NCBI GenBank assembly: GCA_022592445.1
Contig: JABYQR010000019.1
Coordinates: 186,001 to 250,000 of the forward strand
Direction of reading: 5' to 3'
DNA length: 64,000 bases
Origin: Cytidiella melzeri
Lineage: Eukaryota; Basidiomycota; Agaricomycetes; Polyporales; Irpicaceae
A model generated the notes under the pieces. It did no database searches and was not told the origin of the DNA. It was given only the letters and a program-made list of their open reading frames with translations. Shown here piece after piece: positions 11,809 to 24,873 of the stretch. Each line of letters begins with the position of its first letter. The stretch's first letter is position 1. The translations under genes and the position numbers were made by a program.

Positions 11809-12930
11809 TATATCTATAAGGACAAGAGTGGACTGCTTAAGTCAGCTATCAAGTGGCCATGTTCCTCAAAAGCAACACACCGTGAGTGCTTGGAGACCTG
11901 AACTTGGCTGTTTTTCTCGGCATGAAGATGGGAGGCCGGGCACACACACTCTAGTAATATGGCAGATAGGCTGTGGTCGTCGTGGCGTGGGTGTTAGCTG
12001 GCTAGATTCGGTTTCGTATCGGTTCCCTTATACTTGGCCTTGAGCGAAGGCATTGAAGGTGCTCGTCTTCTGTCAAAAGATTCCATAGAACGGCGTGTTC
12101 TATGAAGTTATTTTTGGGTTTTTATCAAGAAATCACTCGTTTGCACGGTCACAATGGGCGAAACGAGGGCGTGAACGAGGATTTGTGACGTGGTCACGGT
12201 TTCACTTTCGCGAAACGAGTCCACGGTCCTCACCATCAAGCGTCTATTTGCGCGAGTTTTGATGGGAGACCAAATATGGGGGTTGAGCCGCCCGAGCGGC
12301 GGGGCCCTCTTGGTAGTAAAAAGGCTTTGCAAGCTCACTGTGCAGCTGAATTCCCCCAGTACAAAATCAACACACCTGTAATGTATAGTAGTATACTAAT
12401 GCAACAATATCATTGTCACTGGAGCCATGGAGCTACTGGAATTCATTGCTTTATTGATCTCCAAGTGCTTTATAACAGGTTATGGGTGTTGCTGCACAAA
12501 TTGAACATTACATAGTAGGAGAAGAGAATTACAATAATTGCTCAGTCCTATTATTCTATAGCTATGTGAAGATTTGTGTCTTAGAAATCCTTCCTGGATG
12601 CTGGGGAGGAGCGTGGGAGACCGAACTTGCCAATTGAGGAAAGCAGCGGTGTGTTAAGCGCTATTGTAGCGCCCGAGTGTGATGAGTGGTTTCTTGTTTT
12701 TTGTTCGCGTGTTTGCGAGTGCACCGGTCGAAACCATAATTGTGACATGAAAAATCACAAAATTGTGACGTTCGCGACTTCGAATAAATACCCATAAATA
12801 ACGTCATAGTGTTCGAAGGTCTCTCAAGCCAAATTCAGATCGCAGGTTCCAGTAGTATTGTTGCTGTACTAAGTATTACCATCAGCACAGTACAGTATTT
12901 CTCTTCACACCAAGTCACGTCTTCTCCACA

Positions 12931-13164
12931 ATGCCGCTGCTGCTAGCTCGTGCTCTTCAAGTGATGTATCAGGGAAAGAGGGCCGACCGCAACTTGAATG
13001 CAATTTCGACCAGTGCAAATCACACAGGAGCTAGAGCCAATGTACGATGGCCATCTGAATCATCTTCAAGTGGCAGTTGTGCCGGGGTCTGTGTACCATG
13101 CCTTAAGAGGTGCAAGTCAACTTGTTTCAACTGTACGCAGGAATTCCCATATCGAGCGCCCTAG
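12931..13164 (+). CDS. Candidate 77-residue cysteine-rich ORF, or leader ORF of the DOCK gene
   Basis: An ATG at 12931 opens 77 codons. The second half carries six cysteines in a regular pattern (CAGVCVPCLKRC, then STCFNC). AT-rich TATA-like boxes (aataaata at 12783-12790, ataaata at 12794-12800) lie about 130 bp upstream. It ends 96 bp before the DOCK start on the same strand, so it may simply be part of a long 5' leader. No signal peptide is obvious. Confidence that it encodes a real protein is low. Confidence 0.2.
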   Translation: MPLLLARALQVMYQGKRADRNLNAISTSANHTGARANVRWPSESSSSGSCAGVCVPCLKRCKSTCFNCTQEFPYRAP

Positions 13165-13260
13165 TACTACGCGCGCTAACAGCTTTCCTTCTCTTCGCCG
13201 CTCGTCTCATCTAATCTACCCACTGCAACACGACGACCTTAGGCCTCGGTGCTGAGCGGA

Positions 13261-16200
13261 ATGGTGGCCACAGGTGGTCAGCGGAGAGGAGTATGGGAGC
13301 CGTTACCACAATTCATATATGGATACGCTGTCCACTCGCTTTCACCATCCCGCAGGGACACACGGATGTCCCACCGCTCAACGCGTCCGCCTTCTGTCTT
13401 CACCGATGCTTCTGGCGAGGAACACTTGGTGCACCGTGACGTTGTCTCGCTCGAGGTGGGAGATGAGGTATACGCGTTTGAGAGATACACTCCGAAGGAC
13501 AAGGAGGTCGAGGGTGTTTGGTATCGAGGGTACGTCTGTCGCTAATGCGCGGAGCATGCAGCGACGTGACGCTTTCTATCTAGCTACGTTGTCTGTACTT
13601 CCAGGAGGCCTCCAGTGACATGGAACACATCGTCGGATCCTTCTACGTCTACAGCCAAGGCACCTACAAAAGTCGTCGAGACTCAGCAAGTTTTCATTGG
13701 CATATTCCCAGCATCCCACATATTCATTCGAGATGAGCTCTCAGACGCCGAGGGATTGCTGGCCGAGATGGCCAATCTCTTTAGCAGCACCAACAATGGA
13801 TCTGTAGCCGATGTCTACGCTCAATGGAACCGCGACCGACCACAAACCGAAATTTCGCGTGAGGAGGACCGTGACGATCGCACCGACGCACAAAGTATCG
13901 CTCCCCGCAAGTCAACGTTCAAAATTACACCTGCCCCAGACCAGGCCAACTCTACACGCGCTCGTTTACCTGTATACCCTGCAAGTATCAGGTCTGTCTC
14001 TCCAACACCAACCGAATCCCAGGCGAATAAACCACTTCCGCCTCGGCCGTCCTTGCGCTCTGCTGACGACACCGTCTCTGGGATTGAACAGCCCATCATT
14101 GACGAGATAGCTTCGGCCTTGCGTGAATGGCACATGCTTATGTTTCAGTACCTTGCCAGACGCGACTACAAGCTATTCGAGCTCATACGAGAACACATCG
14201 AAGCATTGCATCTTGGCAGGCGACAACTCCTTGCACAGACACTCAGCGCAGATGAAACTGTCAATCTGCGGAGGCAGTGTGTTGCACGACTGGTCAGAGG
14301 GAACCTCGTGCAAGGGCTGGATATCATCGTCCGCCACCCAACCTGGGGAAGTCTCGTGACTGTCGACGTCGAAGGAGAGATAGACCCTCAAAATTGGATC
14401 AGTGCAGTGCGGATGTACGCCATGCAGGTTTCTCTTGCTTACATGGACATTTCCGCAGCTATCACCGCGGATACACCTCGACTGGGAGCATCACTTGACT
14501 ACGTCCCCAATCCACAGCCTCAGCCAACATCACCTATCTCTCCATTGACAGAGTTCGGCCGCTCACGCACAATGAGCAAGTCTCTCGGGTCGCTTGCTCG
14601 TACTGTCACTACACAGCCCACGCGCCCCAAATTCTATCACATCTTCTTGGACCTCCGCGCGTTCGTCGCCTCACCCTGTGCCCCTGGAGAAACTGCAGAG
14701 TTGATTTTCTCGCTGTTAAACAAGAACGAAGGTCGCTTCGTTTCAGAGGAGTTCTGCGTCGTCCTCAATCATAACGGTGTCCTCGCACGAGACCCCACCG
14801 CTCGAATCCGGACACTATTCACCGACCTCACCGCCGCCGACGCACAAGAGCCACTCTATCTCGTATGTTACATCGTTCGTAATGGCGCAATGAAGATGGG
14901 AAGCAGTATGGGCTCCATTCTGGAAAGCAACAAACGCAATTCTGAGTCGTTTTCCACACACTGGTCCGAGGCCAACGATGTTCACGGACGAGCGCCGAGT
15001 GATTTGCCTCCTCAATTCCGTCGACCGTTTGGCTGCGCTGTGTTGGAGCTGGCGCAGCTCCGTAGGATGGCTATAGAGGGACTCGAAATTTCTCCGACTA
15101 GGGAACATACTATGCCTATCTTCGTCCCAGTCAACGAGGCTACGTTCTCTATGCTTCATACAGATATCTTGTACGGTCACCACAAGGAGTACGAGAAGTC
15201 ACCGAGGTTCGTGAAATGTCCTGATATTTTGTCTCTCACTCAAGGCTTTTTGTTGATAGAGCGGAGATGTTAGCTGTCTCGGTGAAGGTATTTTATGGCG
15301 ACACGGACACTATTGTGCGAGAGAATACGTCACTTCTCCAGGACACACCACTCACTCTCCGTCTTGGCTTTCCTGATGTCGTCTTTCCCGGAGACGTTCG
15401 TAATGAACTATACATCAAACTCTGGAGCGGTGACTTCACTTCGTCCCAGACGGGAAACGCACGTCGTAGCGTGGCCAGCTTTGCCCGCGGACAAGTGGGG
15501 ACAATCTCGGGAAATGTCCAAGTATCAATCGAGGTGAGGGACTCGAGCGGCCGTGTCATCGAACGTGTCATCACAAGGTGCAGTGGTGAGCCCCCGATGT
15601 CGGAATACAACTCTTTGGTCTTCCAGCGAACTAGCCAGCCGAGCTTCAACGAGCTCGTCAAGGTCAAGTTACCTGCGCAAGGCGCCCAGCAGTGGCATCT
15701 CTTCTTCACGTTCCGACAGCGCAACATCCGAGAGAGGTCGAACCGCAATGGAACTGATATTCCTGAGCGTCCATTCGCGTTCGGATTTCTGCCGCTGTTT
15801 CCAGATGGCCGTGCCTTTCTGGAAGACGGAGCCCACACGCTGGCGTTGTACAAGGCGGATCGGTTGAGCCAGCTCACGCCGGAGTCTTACCTCAGTGCAA
15901 CCCCTCTGATTGTACAGAACCAGCAGGTTCAGATGCCTGTGGAAATGCAGAAAATCACCCCCCTGTCACGCGACACCCTGCTCATCCGGTCATCACTCTG
16001 CTCCACGAAGTTCACGCAAAACTCTGTTCTGCTTAGTTTGTTGAACTGGCATACGTCTCACGACAAGGAGCTGATATCCGCTGTGTTGACGAAGTTCACC
16101 TTTGTAAGCGAGCTCGAGATCGTCAAGTTCCTGCGAGACATTTTCGACTCGCTGTTTGGGATATTGGTCTCTCAGCACAACCAGAACGGAGAGATGGACC

Positions 16201-19200
16201 ACCTGATTTTCAACGCTCTGGTGACCGTGCTAGGTTTGGTGCAGGATCGACGGTTCAGCAACTTCCAACCTGTGCTGGACGTATACATCGAACAGCATTT
16301 CACCTGCGCAGCGGCATCCTCCCATATGATTCATTCCATGAACCGTCTCCTGCTCGATCCTACCAACCCCGAAACGGCGTCTGCTCTACGATCTGCCCTC
16401 AAGGTATGGCATTACGTGTTCAAGTTCATCACTCGTTCTAGGGAGCTACAGAAGGCGAAGGAGCTCGGTATGGGTGGAGGCGCTACGGCGAGTCACTTGG
16501 AATCAAATTTCAAGAAAGAGCTTCTGGCGCACTTGTCACAAGTCAATCGGTTGATGTCAACTACCTCTCCCGCATCTATCATCGGCACGCAGACCATAGC
16601 GCTGAGACATTTCACCTCCATCCTACCTGAGCTATTCAAGGTGTTCTCTGTCGAGGAGCTGGTTCAGATCACCACCACTTTTGCGAACGCCGTGATCGCG
16701 GCGAAAGGACAGATGGTCATCTGGAAGCTGATCATGTACTTGCAAGTAGTCAGGGGCTTCCTTTTCGACATCCCGCAGGCTCGATCGCTCTTGGTGGAGG
16801 CAGTCGTTATCTGGATCAAACCTCACTTTGGGAGGTTTGACGAGTTCTCTTTGCCAGGCGACACGCCGGGTGCCCGGGACTCAGCTCGTGTTAGCTGGCT
16901 AGAAAGCAATCGTCTTTCGGTTACTGTTCTTGCGGTCATGCTCGACAAGCTTCAGCAGAACCTTGTCAATCCGGACATTGCCAATGACAAAAATCTATCC
17001 AGGCAAGAGCAGTACAACGTAGAGTGTCTGTTGTCTTTGATGCCGAAGTAAGTGAGCATGTCGTTTTGTCTTTAGCCGCATACTCACTGTCGTGTATAGG
17101 CTCCTTGACGCGTATATGGAGTTCCAAAGTCCAGCGAGTCGGCGTGCCATGGAACAGATGAAGTCACCAAGCGCGCTCATGTCTAATGTTCCTGTGACGT
17201 TTCCGGAGTCCTATCCCTTCGCATTACTATCACAACTGCCCAAGGCTGCGCCCACGGCTCAGTCAAGTAACGATAACAAGACGGTCTACAATTCTGGGCT
17301 GGGCGAGACGGCCATCGTGATTTTGGTCCTTATCTTATCGTCGCAGCGCAAGCATCTCATGGGGTTTTTCGAGAGCATATTCGAGATTGAGGGCAGAGAT
17401 AATCTCGCTTCGTTACTAGTACGCGCTTTCAAGGTCGCATCTTCCATCTTGAGTGGAGAGGCTTTCCCTAGCAACTGGCTCAACGTCAATATCCTCGCAC
17501 ACAAAGTATTGATCAAGATGTTCGATCCCGTTGGCGCGTTGATGGAACGCGAATTTATCCCGAGCGAAGCCTCGACTTTCACTTTCGATGCGAACCTATG
17601 GAAGGACGGGCTGTCGGTCCTGCTGCGTCTTCTCTCTTCAGAACATCTGGCGATAGAAGAAGCGAGCCATCAGGTTCGTAGTGCTCATATGCTTGTGCTT
17701 TTGTTTGACCTAAAGGCTGTCTTCAGAAACGTCGCGCGGTTTGGAGGCTCGTAGGCGATATTCGCGGGGAAGGCGCTGCGATTTTGCTGCGGATATGGAA
17801 TGCCCTTGGATGGCAAGTGGATCTTCCATCTGAGGGTCGGTTGTCAGCCCCCATCCCGGTATGTCACAGTCCTATCACATCAAGTCTTGGGCTAACCTGA
17901 TAAGTACTCTATAGAATTATCAGATTACGCTTAGCTCTATTGTCGGGCACGTCGTCAACTTGTGCCTGAGTCACCACGATCAACTTCAGAGCAATGCGGT
18001 ATACATTTTGTATTGCATGATCGTTTCGCAGTTCCATGACTCGGGACACTTCGATGACATAGAGAACGAACTGGTCAGCAAGCTCGACACGCTCTTCATG
18101 TCGGACAGCAAAGGCGATGATGTGTCTAGGACGTTCTTTGTCGGCCATCTTCGGCATCTCTTCGAATCTTCTGAGGTGGATAGCGAGCTTCGACAACGCG
18201 TGCTCAATTTCTTGGACTCTGTGGATATATTCCTTGCACTACTTCTCAGCGTACGCGCGCTACCAGAAGGAGAGGAGTTTGCCGACGATCGTGTCATTGC
18301 CACAGTAAGTTTCGTCGCAGCTTTGATGTGCTTCGTTACTGAAGCTTCATGCCACAGCTGCGCCTCATGAACTATATTCGACGAATAGGTCGCGACGAGA
18401 TGTACATCAAATATGTCCATCAGCTCGCTAATGTACGAACTCCTAATCTGCTGCGGTCCTATCGCTGATGGCTATGATGCAGATGCACCTGCAAGCTCAA
18501 AACTATGTGGAGGCCGCGCTTACTCTGAAACTGCACGCAGATTTACACCAGTGGGATTTGAATTCGTTTGCTCCTTCGATGCCGGAACTCGGACTGCCTC
18601 AACAGTCTGAGTTTCACCGCAAGGAGACCCTCTGCCTCCTCATCCTTGACTACCTTGGTGAGTAGTTTGATGCATCAGTACCGCTCAATAGTATGCCAAC
18701 AACTGTTGAATTCAGGACAAGGCAAAGCGTGGGAGAGCGCCCTTGAGATCTGCAAAGAGCTCACATTCCAGCATGCGGAGGTCACATTCAACTAGTAGGT
18801 GATCCCATGCCGGCGGGATCTAGCAGGTATTGATCCACAATTCATAGCTCACGGCTGGCGGAGATACTCAGGCTTCAAGCAGCTTTGCTCGAACATATTG
18901 TTACTGATCAGCGTTACTACTCGGACTACTTCCGAGTCGCCTTCTATGGAAACTTTCCCGTGGGGATCAGGCATAAGCAGTTCGTGGTAAGCTCGACACG
19001 TTAGGTGGTAATGCTACTTCTCATTTCTTGGCGTCTAGTACCGCGGCTACGAATGGGAAAAGTTTGGTGCATTCTGTGAACGAATGCTTAACAAGCATCC
19101 TGGCGCACAACTACTCAAGACATTCGGTGACCCCCCTGTCGACATACGATTTGGTACTGACCAGTTCATACAATGTACTGCTGTTGTTCCGGAACCTAAC

Positions 19201-20402
19201 CGCGATCTGCCTATTTTCACCAACCCGGATGTTCCGGCTCAAATCCGTACATACTACGAACACAGGTGAGTTAGTCGCCATACGATTTTACGTAGAACTA
19301 ACGTGCTGCCAGTGCCATCAATGTATTCAGTTACTCTCGACCGGTCATAAAAGTTGGACCGGACAACGTGGAAGAGACGTGGGTGGAGAAGACTTACTTG
19401 ACCACGGAAGAAGCCTTTCCCACTGTCCTTCGACGTTCCGAAGTAGTCGATGTGGCTGCGGTGGAGATCTCACCCATTGAGACTGCCCTTCAAGAAGTTC
19501 AGCAGAGGACTCGCGAGCTGGAAGGTCTGAACACGCGCTATGCAGCGCTAGCCAAGACAACGCAATCAGTGTCGACTACTCTTCTTGCTATGAGCCTCAA
19601 TGCAGCTGTGGACGCCCCCATCACAGGAGGGATTGCATCCTTCCGGCAGTCGTTCCTCGCTGAGGACTACCTGGCCAGATATCCAGACAGGGCTGAGAAG
19701 GTGGAAAAACTTCGATTAGCTATAGACGACCAGGTACGTGTTCTTGCTGTACTATAATGCGATAGACTGATACTTGTTCGTCAGGTGCGCGTCATCGACA
19801 GCTGTCTAAAGTTGCACGGCCAATTGTGTCCATCGGAAATGCTTGCGTTCCATACCACCCTCGAAGGGTTTTTCAAGAAGAACTTTCACGAGGAGATACA
19901 GCGTCTGGCCATGGATTCGCCATCGAGAGATGCCTTTGTATCCGCTCGCGTTCACCACGCTCTGGATACCACTGCACAATTCCAAGTGCAGCCTGAACAA
20001 CATTCCGTTGATTACAGTGTGCAAGAATCTTCTTCGTTGCGCAGACCGCCACCATTAGACTTACGCCGCACAATTTCAAATGGTGCATCCACTGTGGCTC
20101 CTACGATTCCACGAGAGAATGGTCGTGCGTCGATGGAAGGCATACCGCCGCCAAAGCAGACTCCGTTGCAGAAGAGTCTGGCACACCTAGCACGACACGG
20201 GGTTCACGGGGTTGCCTCAAGTCCACGAGATACGATGGGAAGCGACTTTGAAGACGCTCCGCATGAATATCTAGCGAACGGTTCTGGCGGTCCTATCACT
20301 AACATCGTAGGGTCAGCCGCTTCTACGGTAGGCAGCATGGGCTCGTTAAAAGGTCGTTTCTCGAGATTAGGGAGTTTGAACTTTGGTCGTCGAGACGGAT
20401 GA
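13261..20402 (+). CDS. DOCK-family (DOCK180/CED-5-like) guanine nucleotide exchange factor
   Basis: Thirteen exons join in frame into 2169 residues: 13261-13529, 13584-15206, 15260-17047, 17100-17673, 17727-17858, 17915-18304, 18358-18432, 18483-18657, 18716-18794, 18848-18986, 19039-19265, 19313-19733 and 19785-20402. The N-terminus (WEPLPQFIYGYAVHSL, then GDEVYAFERY and VWYRGYVV) is the SH3-like start of DOCK proteins. A DHR-1/C2 lipid-binding region follows at about residues 460-830 (KFYHIFLDLRAF, LRLGFPDVVFPGDVRNELYI). The C-terminal DHR-2 exchange domain spans about residues 1500-1970 (ALEICKELTFQHAEVTFNY, YYSDYFRVAFYGNFP, KFGAFCERM, VDAPITGGIASF). The last 100 residues are disordered. 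The family loads Rac/Cdc42-type GTPases with GTP to drive actin and polarity changes. The frame is intact throughout. Confidence 0.9.
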
Positions 20403-20688
20403 ACTCTTGTAATCGGCCATCTTTCGGAATTTGTTTGCTTTTGTTATACCCCTTCGCTTGATTACCATCAGAATAGTATCAATTGTTATCTCTATGCTGT
20501 ATAATGTGAAATAATGCTCCTGATAGTTATATTCCGTGCAAATTCCTGAAATAAGCTTTAGGTCGGGTGTGAATTGGTATTACAAAGGCGGGTAGGTATT
20601 GAAGTTTGCAACTGGTAGAGGGGGCTGGGTACAGGTAAGTGACTAGTGATATAAACATAAGAGTCAATAAATAGTCTTGCGGATCTAA

Positions 20689-22507
20689 TTAGAAGAACGG
20701 TACAGGCGAGGCAGCACGAGGTCCCCCTCCGTGAGGGTAATACCCTTCCGTCAGAGGATACATGCCTGTCGAAGGTATCGAGATGTCCGACATAGATGAG
20801 GTTTGAGAAGGCATGAGACGGTATACTGGGTGGAAAGACGACTGGTCTCCCTCCACACGATGTCCTGCAGATGAGGACGGCAGTGTCGAGAGAGGTGAAT
20901 TGTCGAGCAACGAGCCGAAAGAGCCGCCAGATGTTTCGGACGATGGGTATGGTATAGGTACGCCGTGCGAGGAGCGACCGGAATATGTTGTCTCTGGTGT
21001 GTATGCGAACTGGTCGTCCGCAGATGAATCGGAAGCTAATTCGGGCACTGACGTCGGCGGAGAAGGGTAGCGGGGGTGAGGCACAGGCGATGCCGTGAAT
21101 CGCAAGACCTCTGAGGAGGGAGGTGATGGCGAGTTCCCTGATTCTGCGTTATCGGGAGAATAATACAGCGACTGTTGCATACCTGGTCAGTCTCGATCTT
21201 CACGAATCATCCGGAAGACATACATATTTTGAAATGATTTTCTCCAGAGCCTGGGGGAGGATGCTCCATTCAAAGACCTTCACGTCCTTTTCGATGTTGC
21301 GAGGCTTGGGCGTAGGGAAATCCATGATTTGCTGGAAGAATGTCTCAGAGCCAGCTCTGTTTTTGGATACCGTCTTGGGGCGGAAGCCCTCGAGATTTCT
21401 CCGTATCCTGTTCTTCTCTTCAATCTCGAAGCCATCGCCGACGATGCTCTCGAGGAGGAAGATGATGTCCACGGAGGTCACGTAGCAGATGTCGGAATCC
21501 CTGCGGTAGATACATGAGATAACGGTGTCCCCATCGGTGTACTCCTCCTGCTTGATGGGTTCGCATGTAAGCTTTAAGATAAAGCCTTCTTGATTGCGGG
21601 TAAATCGAACTAGACGACGGCCTATTTTGAGTTCTTCCTCATCCCATCCAGTGCACATGCTGTCGACCGGAGTCAAGATCTCTAGTACCGCTTTATGCGA
21701 CTCTGGGTATTCTTCTCCGGGGCCAAAGCGACGTGTTCGCATGAGTGCTTGTTTCTTGGCTACCCGCAACGAGTCCACAGCTTTGCCTGACCGCGAGCGC
21801 GAGTGAGACGGCCGTCCTCCGTTAGCTCGTGCGCGGTGAACGAGAGGGGAAGGATGGTTTGATGGCGATGAGTGGGGCCGGTTGATGTCAGAGTGGCTTT
21901 GAGAACGATGTATGTGGGTAGATATGAAGTCCTGCCGCGACGGCGGTTGTCCTTCGCGTCGCAACGGTTTGGCCTCAAGGGGCATCATGGACGGGTGGTC
22001 AGCTAAGAAGGCAATGCGAGTTATTATCACCGATATCGAGCGAGATGACGTGAACTCACAAAGCCAATATGTGTAGCTGCCAACTGTCAAGGCGTCGAGA
22101 ACTCCATCGGTGTCCGTCAGCGCCTGCGCAATAATTGGAACGACCGACGACTGCTGGCCCTGCTCGTCAAAGTGGGGTACCAACGCCTCCAACTCCCACA
22201 GCCCCAGCTTCGCTAGTTGACGGACAGTAGTGTTCAGGGCTCGTCGTCCAATCACGAGGCGGAGGTATGTCCGTTCACTAGGCCGAAAGGTGAAGTTGAC
22301 AGGTATGACGACCGGGATGCCTCCGTGTCCTTCGAATACCTGGTATCTGAAGGCGCGAAAGAGCCCCCTGGGAGAGATAATACAATTGCTCGCTGACCCA
22401 GTCGATAGCCGCCCCTTAGTATGGAATAAACCGCCTGACTAGTACTACGCACCTTCGCCACGATATTCCTCCGACTCATATTTCTCGTCAGACGCAGTTG
22501 CCAACAT
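20689..22507 (-). CDS. Medusa-type developmental transcription regulator (MedA/Ren1-like)
   Basis: The start is ATG 22507 (MLATASDEKYESEEYRGE). After a short intron the protein reads FRAFRYQVFEGHGGIPVVIPVNF, continuous with VIGRRALNTTVRQLAKLGLW. The second conserved half carries the hallmark blocks DSMCTGWDEEELKIGRRLVRF, CYVTSVDIIFLLE, EEKNRIRRNLEGFRP, FFQQIMDFPTPKPRNIEKD and LEKIISKYG. These match my memory of Aspergillus MedA and Fusarium Ren1, nuclear regulators of conidiation and adhesion. Between the halves is a Ser/His/Arg-rich linker. The last exon encodes about 160 disordered Ser/Pro residues ending PVPFF. In basidiomycetes the role is not established. An intron lies after TYWL and another after IISKY; all joins are in frame. 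Confidence 0.85.
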
Positions 22508-23498
22508 GCTAGAGGGTCACGAGGGGACTGAGGTGCGATTTTGGATGGTTAGGCAGGTTTTTCGACGAGGGCCTTCGCGTGGAAGTGAGGAGTGGTTCGT
22601 GCGTTTGGCTTGACCCTGCTGGGCTGAATATATGCACAATGGCCTGGAAGATGAGAAGGGAGGTGTAGAGAGCCCAGCAAGAGAGTGAGGCGAGACGATG
22701 TTGTAGAAAAACTTCTGGGCGGCGGGACTCTTCTACTTGCGGTGCTGGAGAACGAATGTGTGAGGGCTCGACACCGCATGGAAGTCCTCATATTTTAAAG
22801 TTGGGTGCGTGCCACAGACTGATCGTCCGGACGCGGTCGGAACTTCCAGAACCATGCTGTCCTGAATGGGATTGTTTCGAGTGCAGTTTCATGTCCTGGG
22901 ATACTCACAAAAAATGCTATTAGTTATTATTCTGCAATCCCCCATTTTTGGACCCTGGTGACCGACAGTTCCACATTCGAGTGATTGTGTTACAGCTTTG
23001 TCGTGGAATAGATCTGCCGCTGCATTTTTCGGTTCAACCTCCGCACCCGACAAGGGCATGGCTCATCGCGTGCAATTGTGGTTACGCATGCTATCAGCTA
23101 GTCGGGATTTGAGGTTGTTTGTTTATACATACCTCGTGGCATGGCTCGATCATTGTTGACGTAGGGTCCTAAGGATGTGTCCCGTCCCGGAATTGCTAGA
23201 CAAGTTGTATAGGTGGCATGCAAGGTGAGTTGTCGTGCTAAAGAAAGAGAGAAAGATGATACTTCACTCTAGAAACGCGGTTTGGGCCCAAGTCCAGACG
23301 TAGCCAAGTTGCTCCAATCAGAACCCTTGCAAGCTGAAACGCCGTATAACTCCGCCGGCCGGTTGCAGATGTCAGGTACTTCACCCGATCATCGAGGTTC
23401 AGGGGCTATTTCATGTACGTATTTACCACGGATAGTACACGACTGTTATCAATACTGAATTATCCTGCCGCATTCACCTTATGTTCACCCAAGGGCCG
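22508..23498. other. Promoter-side intergenic region of the Medusa gene
   Basis: About 1 kb lies between the Medusa start and the Med27 stop. No exon is seen on either strand. A long upstream region would be usual for a developmental regulator, but no specific site was recognised. Confidence 0.5.
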
Positions 23499-24661
23499 TT
23501 ACTGTAACGTAGCACAAACCGGATGTCTGGCATCCCAGTCATTCTTGTCCCCTCCTCCCAGCCAGGTTCGCGCAACCGGGGGAATGTGGCCTTCAGTCGA
23601 GATTACTCGCTTACAAGCTGAGCACGGTCGAACGAATAAATCCTCGTAGGATGCAAGGAGTTGCTATTGGGAGCATGCAATCGTAGCCAACAGATCGTCA
23701 GTCGCCTGCGTCGAGCCTGCAGCACGATCAGCTGAGAAACGGCTCGCACTCACCACGACGAGTTGGACAGACGCTTGCGGTTTAGACTGCAGCATCTTCG
23801 CCAGATGCTGCGATAATCTTTGAAACACAGCATATTCCGATTGCGCGTGAGGCGGTTTCTACAAAGGCAGGGATGATGTCAATCGTTTACAAAAGCGGGC
23901 GGCAGATTGTTACAGTACCTTTTCGCGAGAGCCGAACACAGTGGCACTTTCTAAGATTATAGTCGAGTCGGGTTCCGCAGTTCCCAACGTAACGTAGACC
24001 GTAAGAACGTCTGGGATGAGAAATCGCACAACAAGAGGATCTGGCAAGACGCGGCCTGGCGGGTGCGCGGTAGCGGTCCATATCTGCAGAAGATAACGGT
24101 GTGTTCTGTTGTAGTCACTCAGAAAATCAACCAGGCCGTCCAATCGTAAAGCGGGGTAGCTGCACTCGTCATCCGGGGGAAACAGGGATGTTTGTTTCGG
24201 CTGAGACGAGCGAAAGGATTGCGGAGATTCAGGTGCCAAAGGGCGGCTAGAAACAAAAAGAACATCACGCATACGGTTAGTTTCTGAGACATGATCGATA
24301 CTGGGTAGGATGCTTGCCTTGGAGGGTGTCTGCGCCTACTGCTGAGGCTCAGACCAACAGGATCTTTTGTTGCGCGTTCTTTCGCAGCCTTGAGCGCGTC
24401 TTGAACTGCTTCGGATTGGACTTTATCTGACAAAGCTTTCAATTGCTCGAAACCCTGCTGTATAGGAGGGCTTTGATATATTGGCAGCACTCCACCTCCC
24501 GCACTGATTCCTGTGGGTATTGCGGTGGGCTGGAGAAAGGAGGTAGCCCGACGTAGGTTTTGCACGCTCGAGTTGAGCTCTGTCAGAAGTTTAATTTGAT
24601 CCTCTAGAGCCTCTATAGGCGGCCGTGGGTCGGACGTCGACGCTGTCAAAGAGTCTTCCAT
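23499..24661 (-). CDS. MED27: Mediator complex subunit 27 (tail module)
   Basis: The start is ATG 24661 (MEDSLTASTS), followed by a coiled N-terminal segment (IEALEDQIKLLTELNSSVQNL) typical of Mediator subunits. The middle exon gives RPLAPESPQSF, QTSLFPPDDE, LDGLVDFLSDYNRTHRYLLQ and PDVLTVYVTLG. The next exon gives PPHAQSEYAVFQRLSQHLAK. The last short exon encodes LLASYEDLFVRPCSACKRV followed by GHIPPVARTW and HPVCAT, the cysteine-bearing C-terminus characteristic of Med27, ending at 23499. Mediator relays activator signals to RNA polymerase II. The intron after HPPS needs a GC donor (aag|gcaagc) to keep frame; GT alternatives break it. The other joins are canonical. Confidence 0.75.
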
Positions 24662-24747
24662 CTTCGCTCGTTGTATGGTTTACATCTGTGCAACTGATGA
24701 AAGTCGGTGTACTTACTTTGTGGTGTTTCGTGCTGAACTGGTGTTGG

Positions 24748-24791
24748 GCGCTATGCTGGCGCTACGTTAGTGCTACGCTGGCGCTATGTGG
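24748..24791. repeat. Four tandem 11-bp units
   Basis: Four adjacent 11-bp units resembling gcgctatgctg lie upstream of Med27, with one to four differences between neighbours. Confidence 0.7.
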
Positions 24792-24873
24792 CCATCAATC
24801 AGGCTCTTCAGCGCCTCTCTTCTCTCTAAATGAGGCAATTTTGATTGCGGTGTTAGATCGATCAAAGCTGTAC

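Larger units (their letters stand above)
10118..12930. other. Gene-poor 2.8-kb interval
   Basis: No convincing coding exon was found. The interval holds short direct repeats just after the upstream gene, an imperfect hairpin at 11723-11808 and AT-rich stretches. It looks like decayed repeat-derived DNA between the transposon-like pair and the DOCK gene. Confidence 0.5.
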
